Below are positions 26,901-35,145 of a stretch of DNA of 64,000 nucleotides, in pieces. The stretch comes from Cristatella mucedo (lineage: Eukaryota > Bryozoa > Phylactolaemata > Cristatellidae). Within the stretch, counting starts at the first letter, position 1. Every line of letters starts with the position of its first letter. The translations under genes and the position numbers were made by a program. The stretch lies in contig WPIO01000008.1 in the NCBI GenBank assembly GCA_009760855.2, forward strand, positions 6,263,501 to 6,327,500, in the 5' to 3' direction. The notes under the pieces were generated by a model. The model saw nothing but the letters and a program-made list of their open reading frames with translations. It was not told the DNA's origin and made no database searches.

Positions 26901-29900
26901 GCCTGCTCACAGCCGATCAATGGCGGATAGACTGCTTTTGACAATTAGCCTGATTTGCACTAGATGAAAGTCAATTCATTTAATGCCCGGTTCTAGCAAA
27001 GAATGATGAACAATCACGAGATACAGTAGTTAGATTTGCAAAGCTGAAATATTGGAGGCTAACTCATCGAGCATGCTCAAGCTCGTCAGGTTTTTCTGTG
27101 GTCTCTTTTAAATGCTGCAAGTTGCGTGTCTCTTTCATTATGTTTCTAACGCGAAATGCTTTTTGCCTATCTTCCCTGTTACGCTCTCACGTCGTCTGAA
27201 ATAGTTGTAAATTCGTCGCATAATCGAATAGCCATAAAGCTGACATTTTCACAATAAGTGTCGAGCAACTGTAGTTTTGATTTCATTTTATAGCAAACAG
27301 TATTCCGTGTTTAAAAACCACAGTTAATGCTATTGTCTCTTTCCGTTCTCACGCAACGGCCTTTCATGAGCTCCACTTCAGCTGGCTTTCATTAGGCTGC
27401 AGAAGGGTTAAGCCAAAGCTTCAGCTAGTGACCGGCTGGTGGAGCTGCCGTATCATTCAGGAACCACTTTTCAAATGATGAGTTTTTTTCAGATGAAAAG
27501 TGATTAACCTGTGAACTTGATTAAGTGCAGTACTGAAATGATTAGCAAACTCTTATGGCATCTGTATTAAAAATACTTTGGGGTTTTCTAATTTTTTTAG
27601 ATGTCTCAACCAACAATACCAGGAATCGTGCCTACCACTTCTTTTCCTAGCACACAGAAACAAGGTGCCCTTGGCACACAAACAATGTTGAGTTAATTAG
27701 TAGTTAAAAAATAACTTTGAGCTGCTCAACACCACAGATGGCCTCAAAAGTTAGTAGATGATGACTTTAAAACATATCACGGCACCACTGTTTGGCTTTT
27801 CTTCAAATCACACACTCAGCTCATGTAAAAATCAAATAGCACTAGTGACTGTGAGAAGCAACATATTTGAGACGTACCTGGTTTTGCCGTTCGTTTGGGA
27901 AACAGGAAAATCGCCCTCATTAGAATTCATTAAGTTTCCAACGATCTTCCCAATTAAACTAGGCACCTAAAGAGCAGCAACTTGACGAGTCACTCAAAAT
28001 AAATGAAAGAACATTTTTTGAGCCAAAATGAAAATTATACTTTGAAGACTAACTCACGGAACAACGAATATTTTCAATACTAAAGAATAAATCAGGCATG
28101 TCACGTGAAATTAATAGAATCTCCAACTTATGGACAGAAGTTGTCCAGAAGTTGAAGATCTGATGGTTTAATCACACGGAATACTAGCATATTGAAGGTC
28201 TCGATAGGAAGTATATTTGCAGCATATTCGCATTAATTGAATGGCCTGCTCAAATAGCTATTATTTTTGTATATTTATTATAGAATAGTAATTTGAAGAG
28301 TGAAAAATACCACATACAGATATATACTAGTCGATGGGCGCAAGTATAAATATTCATAACCCACTCAAGCCTGTTCACCGATTACACAATCAAGTTTTGT
28401 TTTTACTTTGATACACTCAGGTTTACTCAAACTACTGCACGAAAAGAAGAGGTAATTTTGGTAGAGAAATGCGATAAGACAAATTCGTTAGTTTAAAATA
28501 AATAAGACTGTCGAGTATATACAACCTTCAAAATTAAATGTGACAGCTTTAAATAAAGCAATGGCTACTCCTATGAGTAGCTGGCAAGGTGCAACATTTG
28601 TTGTAAATATTTAAATTTTTCTGTTCCTTAAGGTGGTTAGCTTCAAGTCACGACGAGATCTATGCGTGATTCGAAAGTGATATTGCATATGACATGAATT
28701 TTACTTGAACAATTGAAATATGCGTAAAAATGCGTTCGGGAGCAATTTTCAGCATTTGTATGACCTTAAAAGGTCGATGATTTATATTTTGAAGCTACGA
28801 ATGGTTTGATTCGGTTCTTTCCGTTTGCTTTTCAGTTAAAAACTTCATTGATAGAGATCATGAAAACTTAGTAATCTGCATACTGCTCAAAGGTGCAAAT
28901 ATCAAAATAGTGAACACCATGCATATTTACAGCCGATTGACTTCTACGAAGGCTTAGGCACGAGTAACCGAATACCACATGTCAAAGAAATGAATGCAGA
29001 AGGAATAGGTTTACCGAGAAATTACTTCGCAGTTTCATGTTTTCGATGATGTATATTTTCGAGGCTACCATTCTATGGAACCGACTGCATGATGCATATC
29101 TTAACAGTTTTGTCTTAAAGTTTAAATTTAATCGTCCCAGAGCGAAATTTTAGTGTACTGTCTAATGCATAGGCAACTGTTTAGCAATCTTTTTTATAAA
29201 TAGTTGGCTCATGCGCATTTATATCTCAATAAAAAAGAAGTTAAATGCAGCTAAGGAATTAGGACAAAAATTTCAGAGTATCCCTGTCAACAGTATCTGT
29301 CCTTTAAGAGATATCATGCAAGGAACAGAACAGTATACAGCTCTTAACTTATGCATTTGCATACAACTGTGCTAATTGTTTATCATCTAAATAGTAGAGT
29401 TAACATCCAAAACATATAGTTAATTGCTCTCTCGCTAAGTTGCGATAAGCTCTTTCGAGTCATGATTCTCTCCCGTAGGCCAATGATTAATGCAGAAGGT
29501 TTGAGTCTAAATACGGCCCATACAATCTCAAAATTGAGCAATTCCAATGGAAGGCAACCGAAATAAAAGATATTTGTTCTCGTGAGTTTTAAAATTATTC
29601 CTGCTCACTTCTTCGCAATGAAAAGGCCCAAGTTAGTATTTAGTGTGCTCTTCAGAGTTTTTCCGTACGACTCAGCTGAATCTTTTTTCCTACATTATAC
29701 CACATCTATCGAATTACCTCGGTGTCACAGGAACATTTAGATAAAAAGTGTAATCAATGGTAAATTACACGCGACATTTCAGGAACTCTTACCGGATATA
29801 AGGCTTCAGTTATGTTGCCTCCGGCTAGAAGGTTAGCCATGTTGGTCACTATTGATGCACTGTCGGCAATAGCCGATTTTGTGAGGCTACCCGCAGAGCT

Positions 29901-32900
29901 AATAGCCGCGATAACCTTTTCCGCATTGTCCTGTACATTGTCTGGCGTTAAAATAACCTGAAGAAAAGAAATTGTTTTTATATAATTGTTTGAGACTTAA
30001 AATACTCAGAGAAACTTCATGTGGCTGCAATTATTTAGTAGACAAGGAAGTTTAAATGATATATTATGTATACAAAGTCGTGAAAAACACACAATCACAT
30101 AAAATCGCAACCCCTAAATGTATCCATGCATTTGAAATGATAATAGAAACCGTGCAGGGCAACAAATTGGTCTCCTCAATGTGGTTGCACACAACACATT
30201 ACAAAATTAGACTGTTCAATAGGAAATGGCTTACTGATTGCCCAAAATGACTGAAAATATGCCCTACAGTATGTACGAATTTAGTAATGTCAAGGTATTC
30301 AGATACCCCAGAATGAATTGTGCGAAGGCATTGATCAAACAAGTGCTTGAAGCAATGCAATCCGGAGTTAGCTAATGGGGCACGGATCGAACAAGTAAGC
30401 ACGCTTGGCGTCTTCCTTTCAAGTTTTGACTATTTAATATATTCAAAAATTTTGAAACATTAAAACTCATGAGGAAAAAGTTGCACACAGTTTTATTGAC
30501 AATATATTATTCAGGCTGTAGAATCAGCTGATCTGTAATTCTGACGGAACCATCTGGATGACCGCCAACTTCACTCATTGCAATTTATTGTCAATATTCA
30601 TAAAATTTCGACCATTTTGTAAGTGAATGCGTGTGAAAGCCTGGTTTTTAGTTTTATAGTACACTATACATCTATTTTAAGTTGCTGAAGATGAAAGTAA
30701 ACATATTAGTCCTTGCCTTGAAGCACAGTCTAGGTAATAAACGGCATTTGCATAGTTAACCAACTTATAGAGTGAAGTGTTGGCGTGGCTCAGAATGTAG
30801 AGATAGAAAATAAAGGAATACAAATTCACCGTACAGCCCCTAAGTAACTTATTATCTATCGACTAGGATCGCCTATCCCACACTGCTCTAGTCTGTGACT
30901 CTGACCGTGGTCATCACAGGCAAACGCCTTCAGCCCCGTCATTAAACCTTGGCAAAGAGCTGAACTCTTTACTACAGTTGATACAAATTGAAGAAAGGCT
31001 GTATTGAAAAATCAGTTAGAAAGATTAAGAAATCTTCACAAATGCTAGAGCCAGTATTGTGTGTATAGGAAACAATTTAATTTTTTTCAAAGCAATCTTC
31101 ACTGTGTAAGTCAACACAAAAGTGAGCGTCTTCTCGTTTTGAGGACCTCAAAGCTTTTACAGATGGCGGCTAATCATCATAATAAGCAAATGGAGTGTAA
31201 CAGACTTTAAACTTCCAACTATATAGTTGCTAAGAGGCTGTCTCCGCCACAACAGTAAATAACAATAAACAAATGTAAACCTAAACTAGTATAGACTATA
31301 AACTATATAGTAAATACTATATATAATATAAACTAGTAAACAACTATAAAACCCGATCCGAGATTTTAGTAGTATGCTATTCGCATGCACCCTTTTATAA
31401 TTAAATCTCGGTCCGGCTGCTTCACAAAGCTCTGAGTGGCAAGAGTTAGCAAGGAATTATCGACATTGCATCCCATCGAGCTTAGACGAGTATGCAAAGC
31501 AAAGAAAGTATCGTTCTTAGGCCAGGATGCTACATCAAGAAACAAAGCACTCACGGCCGTTTAATAGGTACGCTTGGTCGTGTGCATATAAGAACGCTAA
31601 GCATGCTGCGAAAACAATGATAAGTTACCTTATGCTCGAGTAAAGATGTTGCCAGCGAGTCTAGCAATAAATAAGCCAATCAGAATGTCTCGAACCAAGC
31701 CAATGCTTGAAGTAGGACAGCCAGCTTTAAGCTGGCTGTCCTGGACTTTCAATGACTTTCGTTTTCACTTAATAGGCGTTGGCTCAAGCTAGTTAAGCCC
31801 AAAGGAGAGATGAACATCTAATCCCTAACAATTACATGTTGAAACGCGGGAGTGGCCAATTCATATGCAACATCTAATTTCGATACTCGCCATCCGTACG
31901 AAGGGCAAGGCGGCTTTTGGCTAGCCGACAAGGCTCAGCTGGTGGATTAGGTACGGCTGGCCGGTCGGCTGGATGAGGGGCGACATGTCTGGTTGACTTC
32001 TCCAAAGGCTTGAAGGCAGACGCTGACCTGCCGGCTGACAGCAGTTCCACATGGACGCTTAAGAGGGTTGGGAGGGGAATTTGCTGGCTAGCATTGAGGG
32101 CTGTTTTTGCTTTCCATCGAACTAACCAGGATACATGCTAATCCATTGCAATCCACTTTACTGCATCGAAAATAGACAGGAAACCGGCCTCACCGAGTTC
32201 AAATTTTGAATGAATATTGTATGTACACACCATTATAATTTTCAAAAAATTGCGTGCCGTTGGCTCATGCAATCTCAAGCAAATAGGCATTGAATACGCT
32301 GGTCATTACAACAATAGCCCGGAAATCGGCCACGCCAAGCTCAAACTCGAATTTTTTATTACAAAATGTTATCATTCAAGCGTTCCAATAAAATATTGTG
32401 CCACTAGGCACAGTTGTCCTCATCCGATCAACTGAAATTGCTTGCAGTGGCTATGGGCAATACCACAATCATTAGCAGTGATTTGCATGATAATGTGTGA
32501 TTGCATTGGTGCAAAATGTTTGGCGGGTAGAGAAGAATAAATAGAAAGTCAAATTGGAGCTTCTCCTAGTCAATTTAAGGTGGATTTTTTGTGGATCGGG
32601 GTGGCGGCCACGGTCATCACAGCCAGAATGCGGGCTACCCATGACATTAAATTTGGTAGGGTAATTTGTAACGATGGAGAATTACAATATCCCCTCAAGA
32701 TTCGAGCTTCGCTAATATCTGACCAGTTTTTACTCAATTAAATTGGATTTCGGTGGGCTGCAGCAGTAATTCTTTGTCCACCCCTCTCCGATAAGCAGGG
32801 GCTGGGAGGAGACAAGCAGTCGGACTGATCCGGCGAAAGGGTTGCCCTGAGGGCTGCCGCTCGGAAGAGTTGGGGCTGGCGGGAGGTGAGGGAGTAGGGC

Positions 32901-34223
32901 CGACGGATGCCGCGGGGACGAGAGAGAGGTCAGTCTGGTGCCTCATAGATCAAATCCTGGTGGGTGGGTGTGTGCAAAAATCTCTAGGCCATCACCACCA
33001 GTAGCTCCGGTCTTAATAAAGCTGGTGAGTAAAAGCTATACTGATTTACCTGCGAAATATTCTGCAGCTGCCCTTCCACGATTGCTGGTGGGAGCGTGGT
33101 TCTTGATGGCGGCTGCAAAGAAAAGCTGTCAGCATGTTAATTGTTGCAACGAATGCGGAATTATATTCCCCTAAAGTAAAGGGCATGCCAGAGAGCGAAG
33201 CTAAAGGAATGACTTATGCAGAAAAACACAATCAGACGCAAGGCTGGAATAGTATAGGTCGCAAGGAGTTCTCAAATGTCGTTTAGGTTAGCTTCCGTGC
33301 AACGTTGAATCCTTCAGCAACCATGCCTGTGTTGGTATGCTGTTGAAGCTTGAAACTCACTACCGACTGATGTCACTATATCCCCTTACTTGAGAGATTT
33401 AAAAGTTGAAATCCTGCCTGCTTCTAAAAGCATTTTCTGGGTCAATGTTAACATGGCTTTGTGTGAGAACGTGTAATGGCTCAAGGCATGTTATCGCCAA
33501 TCAGCTGCAATGCTTCGTTTGCAGCACATTTACCGTGAACAGCAAGAAATCGAAGTTATCCCAGGGAGCCGTACAGAAATCTCGTTCTTTCAATATTTGT
33601 GTGGCTGAAATCCAGATATACCGATACGAATCGTTATTATGTGCCTGCTTTTTCCATCCTCTGCCGATACGTTTTTGTACGGTTGACTCTCCTACTGCCG
33701 TCTATGGCTCATCCTTTTCAGCGGTCCTGAGGTGCTACTTCCATGCTACTCACTACCTCAACTGTTCTCCTTACTCTGCTATGCTTTCCACTTTCTTTTT
33801 GTTGCGTGAGACGAAGTCTGTTGGCTACCGAATGCGTACCGTAAGCCGCTTAACCTGTGAGTGCCCTATAAAAAACTCTCCTGCGTAAAACCCACATGGT
33901 CTGTATGACTTTGTGGAGTTACAGACGGAAATGCAATACATTACATTACATTATATTAATATCCTTATACAATTGGCAGAGATTGGATGTAACCTGATCC
34001 AAAACCAAATTTAGAACGCTAAGTAAAAGTGAGTTTTAGCAAAAGCTAGAAATTCTCGCACCGAAACTTGACTCTTGTTTTTGAACCTGTAGCTTTTTCG
34101 GGTGATTTTTCTCTGAAGCCTTCTTGCGGCTCGGATTGCACGGACATCACATTCTCCACATTTCGGTGGACAATTGGCGGCTTTCGCCGTAGGTTGGGTG
34201 TTGTTTACCCTCCTGACGTCCAC
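2857..34223 (-). CDS. adhesion G-protein-coupled receptor gene (partial, multi-exon)
   Basis: Overall gene model, minus strand, with eleven exons listed separately. The chain reads N-terminal Cys/Arg-rich segment, ~290-residue GAIN-type region, GPS motif with H-L-T cleavage site, TM1, then TM2-TM3. Adhesion GPCRs (family B2, 7tm_2) self-cleave at the GPS and signal from the plasma membrane in adhesion and development. The GAIN region is about the usual length for the fold. Every junction I propose uses GT-AG borders and preserves reading phase (0-0, 0-0, 0-0, 2-1, 0-0, 0-0, 1-2, 0-0, 0-0, 2-1), which is unlikely by chance. N-glycosylation sequons (NIS, NIT, NES, NSS, NNS) lie in the predicted ectodomain. 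TM4-TM7, the start codon and the promoter are not seen. Introns reach 11.5 kb and are rich in LINEs. The subfamily cannot be fixed from this sequence. Confidence 0.88.
3201..3310 (-). CDS. receptor exon: TM1
   Basis: Exon of 110 nt. The acceptor is TTATTTTCAG and the donor is CCG|GTAAGC. It begins in phase 0 with [16 protein letters not shown]. The hydrophobic segment [20 protein letters not shown] follows. In this family the Leu-rich segment right after the GPS leads into TM1, which matches its place between the GPS exon and the TM2-TM3 exon. Confidence 0.93.
3401..3544 (-). CDS. receptor exon: GPS (GPCR proteolysis site)
   Basis: Exon of 144 nt (48 codons, phase 0-0), acceptor ACCTTTTCAG, donor CTG|GTACAA. 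It encodes the full Cys-box of a GPS: CGYWDY, NNSW, GC, then [11 protein letters not shown]. Four cysteines and the two Trp residues are in canonical spacing. H-L-T is the usual autoproteolysis tripeptide, with cleavage between Leu and Thr, so the receptor is predicted to be cleavage-competent. The next bases after the donor would read on in frame to a stop, which supports splicing at this donor. Confidence 0.95.
3684..3874 (-). CDS. receptor exon: GAIN subdomain B
   Basis: Exon of 191 nt, beginning with two bases that complete a codon from the 15.4-kb exon and ending in phase 0 at a strong donor GAG|GTACGT. It encodes [15 protein letters not shown] and [20 protein letters not shown], matching the GAIN beta-strand pattern (F-V-V-Y-x-N-x-x-L-F; V-V-S; P-V-x-I-T-L) that precedes the GPS. 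The acceptor (AAAGACAG|AA) has a poor pyrimidine tract; it was chosen because it alone restores phase and avoids an upstream stop. Confidence 0.85.
4152..4300. repeat. (CA)n microsatellite
   Basis: About 150 bp of mostly CA dinucleotides with interspersed GTA, TCA and ATA interruptions, inside a receptor intron. Open frames across it (poly Thr-His or Val-Cys) are artefacts. Confidence 0.98.
4310..7390. other. receptor intron; no supported gene
   Basis: Part of the 11.5-kb intron between the 15.4-kb and 3.7-kb exons. A few segments resemble exons with donor-like ends on the minus strand (near 5228, 5640-5760 and 6230), but including them breaks the phase that joins the flanking exons exactly. 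No LINE signature seen. Confidence 0.5.
7395..8709 (-). mobile_element. 5'-truncated L2/CR1-like LINE, inactive
   Basis: The minus strand carries the C-terminal region of the LINE ORF2 ([17 protein letters not shown] and later [13 protein letters not shown]), then a 3' UTR ending in a TAA/TTA-rich tail near 7410-7430. Reverse-transcriptase sequence is recognisable up to about 8709, where similarity to the copy at 9.9-11.7 kb stops. Stops and frameshifts break the frame. Confidence 0.85.
9050..9880 (+). mobile_element. L2-like LINE relic, endonuclease and linker part
   Basis: Plus-strand translation shows [13 protein letters not shown], then CTLDHIFS and SDHMKIAF. This is the order of the C-terminal motifs of an apurinic-type endonuclease (GDFN, T-LD, SDH). 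Next comes the linker before the reverse transcriptase, ending near [17 protein letters not shown]. Many stops. The same element appears to resume at 12.70 kb after an insertion. Confidence 0.7.
9881..11745 (-). mobile_element. L2/CR1-like LINE with most of the reverse transcriptase, inactive
   Basis: Read on the minus strand from 11745 down. A linker ([20 protein letters not shown]) is followed by RT fingers ([22 protein letters not shown]), palm ([16 protein letters not shown]), the catalytic box FYVDD, and the thumb/C-terminal region ([20 protein letters not shown]). The four longest blocks (11756-11430, 11415-10996, 10999-10775, 10761-10117) lie in shifted frames. The 3' UTR ends in an (ATT)n tail near 9881-9900. 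It interrupts an older plus-strand LINE. Confidence 0.9.
11757..12690 (+). mobile_element. 3' fragment of an R2/NeSL-type LINE (zinc knuckle plus restriction-like endonuclease)
   Basis: This GC-rich block differs sharply in base composition from its surroundings. The frame 11817-12320 carries a Cys-His motif [18 protein letters not shown] followed by RHNLV, as in the C-terminal knuckle of R2/R4/NeSL-type non-LTR elements. After a stop and frameshift it continues to about 12625 with [25 protein letters not shown] and AVWSLFM, the pattern of their restriction-like endonuclease domain. It ends in a (TA)n run. 5'-truncated and inactive. Confidence 0.7.
12659..12694. repeat. (TA)n microsatellite
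   Basis: A short TA run directly at the 3' end of the R2/NeSL-type fragment; it may be the element's tail or a target-site microsatellite. Confidence 0.9.
12700..14823 (+). mobile_element. continuation of the interrupted L2-like LINE relic
   Basis: Plus-strand translation resumes near the end of the linker ([19 protein letters not shown]), then shows decayed RT ([29 protein letters not shown]), later [10 protein letters not shown], and the C-terminal block. It ends with the family 3' UTR (AGAAAGAGATCGAGTTCTCAG). Together with 9050-9880 it reconstructs the order of one old element split by younger insertions. Heavily mutated. Confidence 0.75.
14830..17040. other. intronic sequence apart from one exon
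   Basis: Apart from the receptor exon at 15395-15536, I see no gene, RNA gene or clear element. AT-rich with scattered short frames. Confidence 0.5.
15395..15536 (-). CDS. receptor exon: GAIN region
   Basis: Exon of 142 nt. The acceptor is TGCGTTATAG and the donor is GCAA|GTAGGT. It starts in phase 0 with [20 protein letters not shown] and continues with [12 protein letters not shown] and VNLSPTVA, ending one base into a codon. The other two frames are closed at once. It joins the 24-nt microexon upstream and the GAIN-B exon 11.5 kb downstream in exact phase. The Ser/Asn-rich middle fits an exposed loop. Confidence 0.85.
17040..17420 (-). mobile_element. decayed reverse-transcriptase fragment
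   Basis: Minus-strand translation includes [20 protein letters not shown], which resembles the RT segment G-V-P-Q-G-S-x-L-G-P-L-L-F-x-x-Y in non-LTR elements, followed by a stop-ridden stretch. Borders are approximate and the family uncertain. Confidence 0.5.
17480..18150 (+). mobile_element. L2-like LINE C-terminal relic, interrupted by a SINE
   Basis: Plus-strand sequence near 17540-17660 matches the C-terminal LINE block (QNSCKAVQL, then SHCFF corresponding to the Q-N-S-A-A-R-L and C-H-I segments of better copies). Beyond the SINE, 17990-18130 matches the later part (GAAAGTCTGGAACTCGCTCC). Old and mutated. Confidence 0.55.
17727..17906 (+). mobile_element. tRNA-derived SINE with (TA)n tail
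   Basis: The head TGGTCCAGCGGTTAAGG resembles a pol III box A. About 40 bp later GGTCGTGGGCTCGAGCTCC resembles a box B with a degraded GTTCGA core. After a short body, the 3' part (AGAGATTAAGTTCTCTTGGG) resembles the 3' UTR of the local L2-like LINE (AGAGATTGAGTTCTCTGAGG), as expected for a SINE using that LINE's machinery. It ends in (TA)n from 17849 to 17906. Confidence 0.6.
18780..19690 (+). mobile_element. decayed L2-like LINE relic, C-terminal half
   Basis: Plus-strand fragments match the family in order: [15 protein letters not shown], then [12 protein letters not shown] and [15 protein letters not shown], then [14 protein letters not shown]. These align with [27 protein letters not shown] and NLKSFGDHAF segments of better copies. 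Many stops. Confidence 0.65.
20690..22290 (+). mobile_element. L2/CR1-like LINE, 5'-truncated, inactive
   Basis: Starts within the RT palm ([17 protein letters not shown]), then [20 protein letters not shown], the catalytic FYADD box (near 21000), and the C-terminal domain at 21184-21657 ending [10 protein letters not shown]. An intact-looking 3' UTR runs to about 22280 and ends TAAAGTGCATTATTATT. A stop and frame breaks make it non-functional. A minus-strand LINE tail is nested in it. Confidence 0.88.
21657..21862 (-). mobile_element. nested LINE 3' UTR-only insertion
   Basis: Minus-oriented copy of the LINE 3' UTR (plus strand: TAATAATCCACTTGATAAAGCGCC ... GACATGGACATGGTC) placed inside the plus-strand copy, between its C-terminal coding block and the AAAGCTTTTCGGAATCC segment that should follow it. 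Confidence 0.7.
22847..22950. repeat. interrupted CA-rich microsatellite
   Basis: Short CA runs with CGCA and CATA interruptions. Open frames across it are artefacts. Confidence 0.85.
23222..23245 (-). CDS. receptor 24-nt microexon
   Basis: Eight codons (ECTILPPN), phase 0-0, bordered by TTTCGTGCAG and a perfect donor AAC|GTAAGT. It fits precisely between the 23.4-kb and 15.5-kb exons, giving [19 protein letters not shown] longer exon using an upstream AG would not keep phase with the preceding exon. GAIN domains carry an L-P-P type segment in this region. Confidence 0.7.
23335..23449 (-). CDS. receptor exon: GAIN subdomain A helix region
   Basis: Exon of 115 nt. The acceptor is TTTTTGGTAG and the donor is CAA|GTAAGT. 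Its first base completes a Ser codon from the 27.9-kb exon, then [30 protein letters not shown] and NVAFQ. A helix ([12 protein letters not shown]) followed by strands fits the end of GAIN subdomain A. NES is an N-glycosylation sequon. Confidence 0.88.
23890..24200. other. GC-rich segment of unknown origin
   Basis: Distinctly richer in GC than its surroundings (GCCGGCCGC, GGAGCCGGCTGGC). It abuts the LINE 3' end that follows. It may be part of a mobile element, but I recognise no protein motif. Confidence 0.3.
24205..24545 (+). mobile_element. L2-like LINE 3' end
   Basis: Begins with the last coding segment (TATGCTGCCGAAGTCTGGAA) and continues through a 3' UTR with AGAGAGATTTGATTCTCTCA and a terminal (ATT)n run. 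5'-truncated. Confidence 0.75.
24988..26872 (-). mobile_element. L2/CR1-like LINE with reverse transcriptase, inactive
   Basis: Minus strand from 26872: [20 protein letters not shown] and [18 protein letters not shown] (26786-26382), catalytic-box region FHFYEDD with Glu in place of the usual Ala (26273-26013), and the C-terminal block (25861-25535). The 3' UTR ends in TAATAATAATCATAATAA near 24990-25020. Separate frames and lost segments make it inactive. Confidence 0.9.
25896..25978 (-). mobile_element. nested tail-only LINE fragment (~85 bp)
   Basis: An (ATA)n run plus TGCACTTGATAAAGCGCC and CTCTTTCTAGC..TTACATT, the last ~60 bp of the family, inserted into the coding body of the LINE copy around it. 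The interrupted host sequence resumes at GCTGACAGAGCC. Confidence 0.7.
27878..27966 (-). CDS. receptor exon: GAIN subdomain A
   Basis: Exon of 89 nt. The acceptor is CTGCTCTTTAG and a strong donor is CAG|GTACGT. Starts in phase 0: [20 protein letters not shown] and PVSQTNGKT, ending two bases into a Ser codon. Phase joins both neighbours precisely. Confidence 0.88.
29793..29957 (-). CDS. receptor exon: GAIN subdomain A start
   Basis: Exon of 165 nt (55 codons, phase 0-0). The acceptor is TTCTTTTCTTCAG and the donor is CCG|GTAAGA, both strong. It reads [20 protein letters not shown], then [18 protein letters not shown] and [10 protein letters not shown]. This helical pattern, with a sequon NIT, is typical of the start of a GAIN domain. 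Confidence 0.92.
31714..31742. other. perfect 14-bp palindromic hairpin
   Basis: AGGACAGCCAGCTT is followed by one T and then its exact reverse complement. The stem is fully paired with a one-base spacer. No poly-U or gene end nearby; function unknown. Confidence 0.9.
33050..33112 (-). CDS. receptor exon upstream of GAIN
   Basis: Exon of 63 nt (21 codons, phase 0-0). The acceptor is GCTTTTCTTTGCAG and the donor is CAG|GTAAAT. Encodes [20 protein letters not shown] then Gln. Pro/Thr-rich linker entering the GAIN region, with a sequon NIS. Its phase and Pro/Thr bias match the repeated Ser/Thr exons at 46-62 kb. Confidence 0.85.
33290..33958 (+). mobile_element. LINE 3' fragments ending in family A tail
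   Basis: The first part (AACCATGCCTGTGTTGG ... TGAAACTCACTACC) resembles the end of a LINE coding region. The part from about 33640 matches the family A 3' UTR, ending in TACATTACATTACATTAT. May be one element or two adjacent fragments. The 160-aa frame at 33406-33888 is not a supported gene. Confidence 0.65.
34062..34223 (-). CDS. possible receptor exon, Cys/Arg-rich
   Basis: Candidate exon of 162 nt (54 codons, phase 0-0). The acceptor is CTTCTCTAGCCAG and the donor TCG|GTGCGA is weak. It encodes [19 protein letters not shown] and [14 protein letters not shown]. Three Cys in C-x3-C-x2-C spacing with a basic helix suggest a small extracellular module; some resemblance to netrin-type (NTR) segments is only an impression. 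It joins the 33.1-kb exon in phase. A 5' UTR or non-exonic frame is possible. Confidence 0.4.
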
Positions 34224-34716
34224 CTGGCTAGAGAAGCTGACTCAAAGAATACACTCTCTTGTCTTTCCTCTATCGACTCACACACTGACACGTGAAAGGA
34301 AATCGAGAACTCCGGTGAGTCACGTGAGCCCACTTACGCCCAGAATCACACATGCGTGAAGATAAGCAGAACTATGATGTAAGCAAGTTAATAAAAGTTC
34401 ATTATAATATGTCTAAGGTAAGGGAAAACGCAGACCTTCATCTGCCGATGATGTTTACTGAAACTCAACCACGCTAAATACTCCAGCCATCTAGAAAAAC
34501 TTGAAGATATTGCAAGCTGTTCCTGTGTTTTAGTCGCAAGGAATCAGATACATCGCTGCATATATCCGTCCGAGATGTGATTTAATGCCGTCTGACATGG
34601 TCGTTAGTATGCCGTACTTAACTCTTCATCCAGCATACACAAGCCCCCAGCGGCCATATGACGTAAAGCTAACGACAGGGTCTTGTTTTAAGGTGTGTCC
34701 GTTCTTGATTGCCGTA

Positions 34717-34812
34717 ATGCTTTCCTCTTTCGTCATCGTTCTTTGGTTGGCCGGTGCTGCTACTAAGGCGTGTTCACCACCATGTGCAGCACCAGCTCAC
34801 GGGCAAGGGTAA
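34717..34812 (+). CDS. candidate 31-aa secreted peptide, unit 1
   Basis: Begins MLSSFVIVLWLAGAATKA, a signal-peptide-like hydrophobic segment, followed by CSPPCAAPAHGQG and a stop. The same 31-codon frame, same length and stop, is present in all three ~3-kb units, with changes mainly in the hydrophobic part. It can also be read as the end of a longer 75-codon frame. No promoter or splice evidence; it may be a chance frame opposite a minus-strand exon. Confidence 0.25.
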   Translation: MLSSFVIVLWLAGAATKACSPPCAAPAHGQG

Positions 34813-34976
34813 TGGCTGGGTAACAGCTTTTGAGCTCGGCGTTTACGGAGAAGGCTAAAGTTTCGAAACCGCTGCATTAGCATGCATACTAATACTTGTA
34901 GCAAGCGAAAAATGAGTTCCTCAGCCAATTTTACTATTGTATGGCGGTGACAGGGAACGAGCAAGACCTGATCAAC

Positions 34977-35093
34977 CTAGACAAAGAGGCAGTTTGCGGC
35001 CAAGTTAAGGTGATCACTGCATTTTTCGCAGGCGACATACACTCTCTGAGCATTTGCAAACAATAGTGCATTTAATACGAGCATAAGTAGCAT
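34977..35093 (-). pseudogene. broken copy of the Cys-rich secreted-peptide frame, unit 1
   Basis: Starts MLLMLVLNALLFANAQ with a plausible signal peptide, then CEKCSDHLNLAANC. Loss of one T relative to the other units shifts the frame into TAG after 38 residues. Compare 38614-38946. Confidence 0.35.
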
Positions 35094-35145
35094 GCCTATG
35101 CAGTTTCCTTCTCTGTTGCTGTCACGTTAAAAGTTCAACCCTGCT

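Larger units (their letters stand above)
26880..33000. other. receptor introns between exons; few other features
   Basis: Apart from the exons at 27878-27966 and 29793-29957 and a palindrome at 31714, I see no gene or RNA gene. GC-richer patches near 31880-32100 and 32760-32960 break the AT-rich background and may be old mobile-element pieces; no motif recognised. Confidence 0.5.

Noticed and set aside
33406-33888. 160-codon plus-strand frame
   Set aside because: Runs through LINE 3' UTR sequence shared with 1-165 and 35.7-36.0 kb; no family resemblance.
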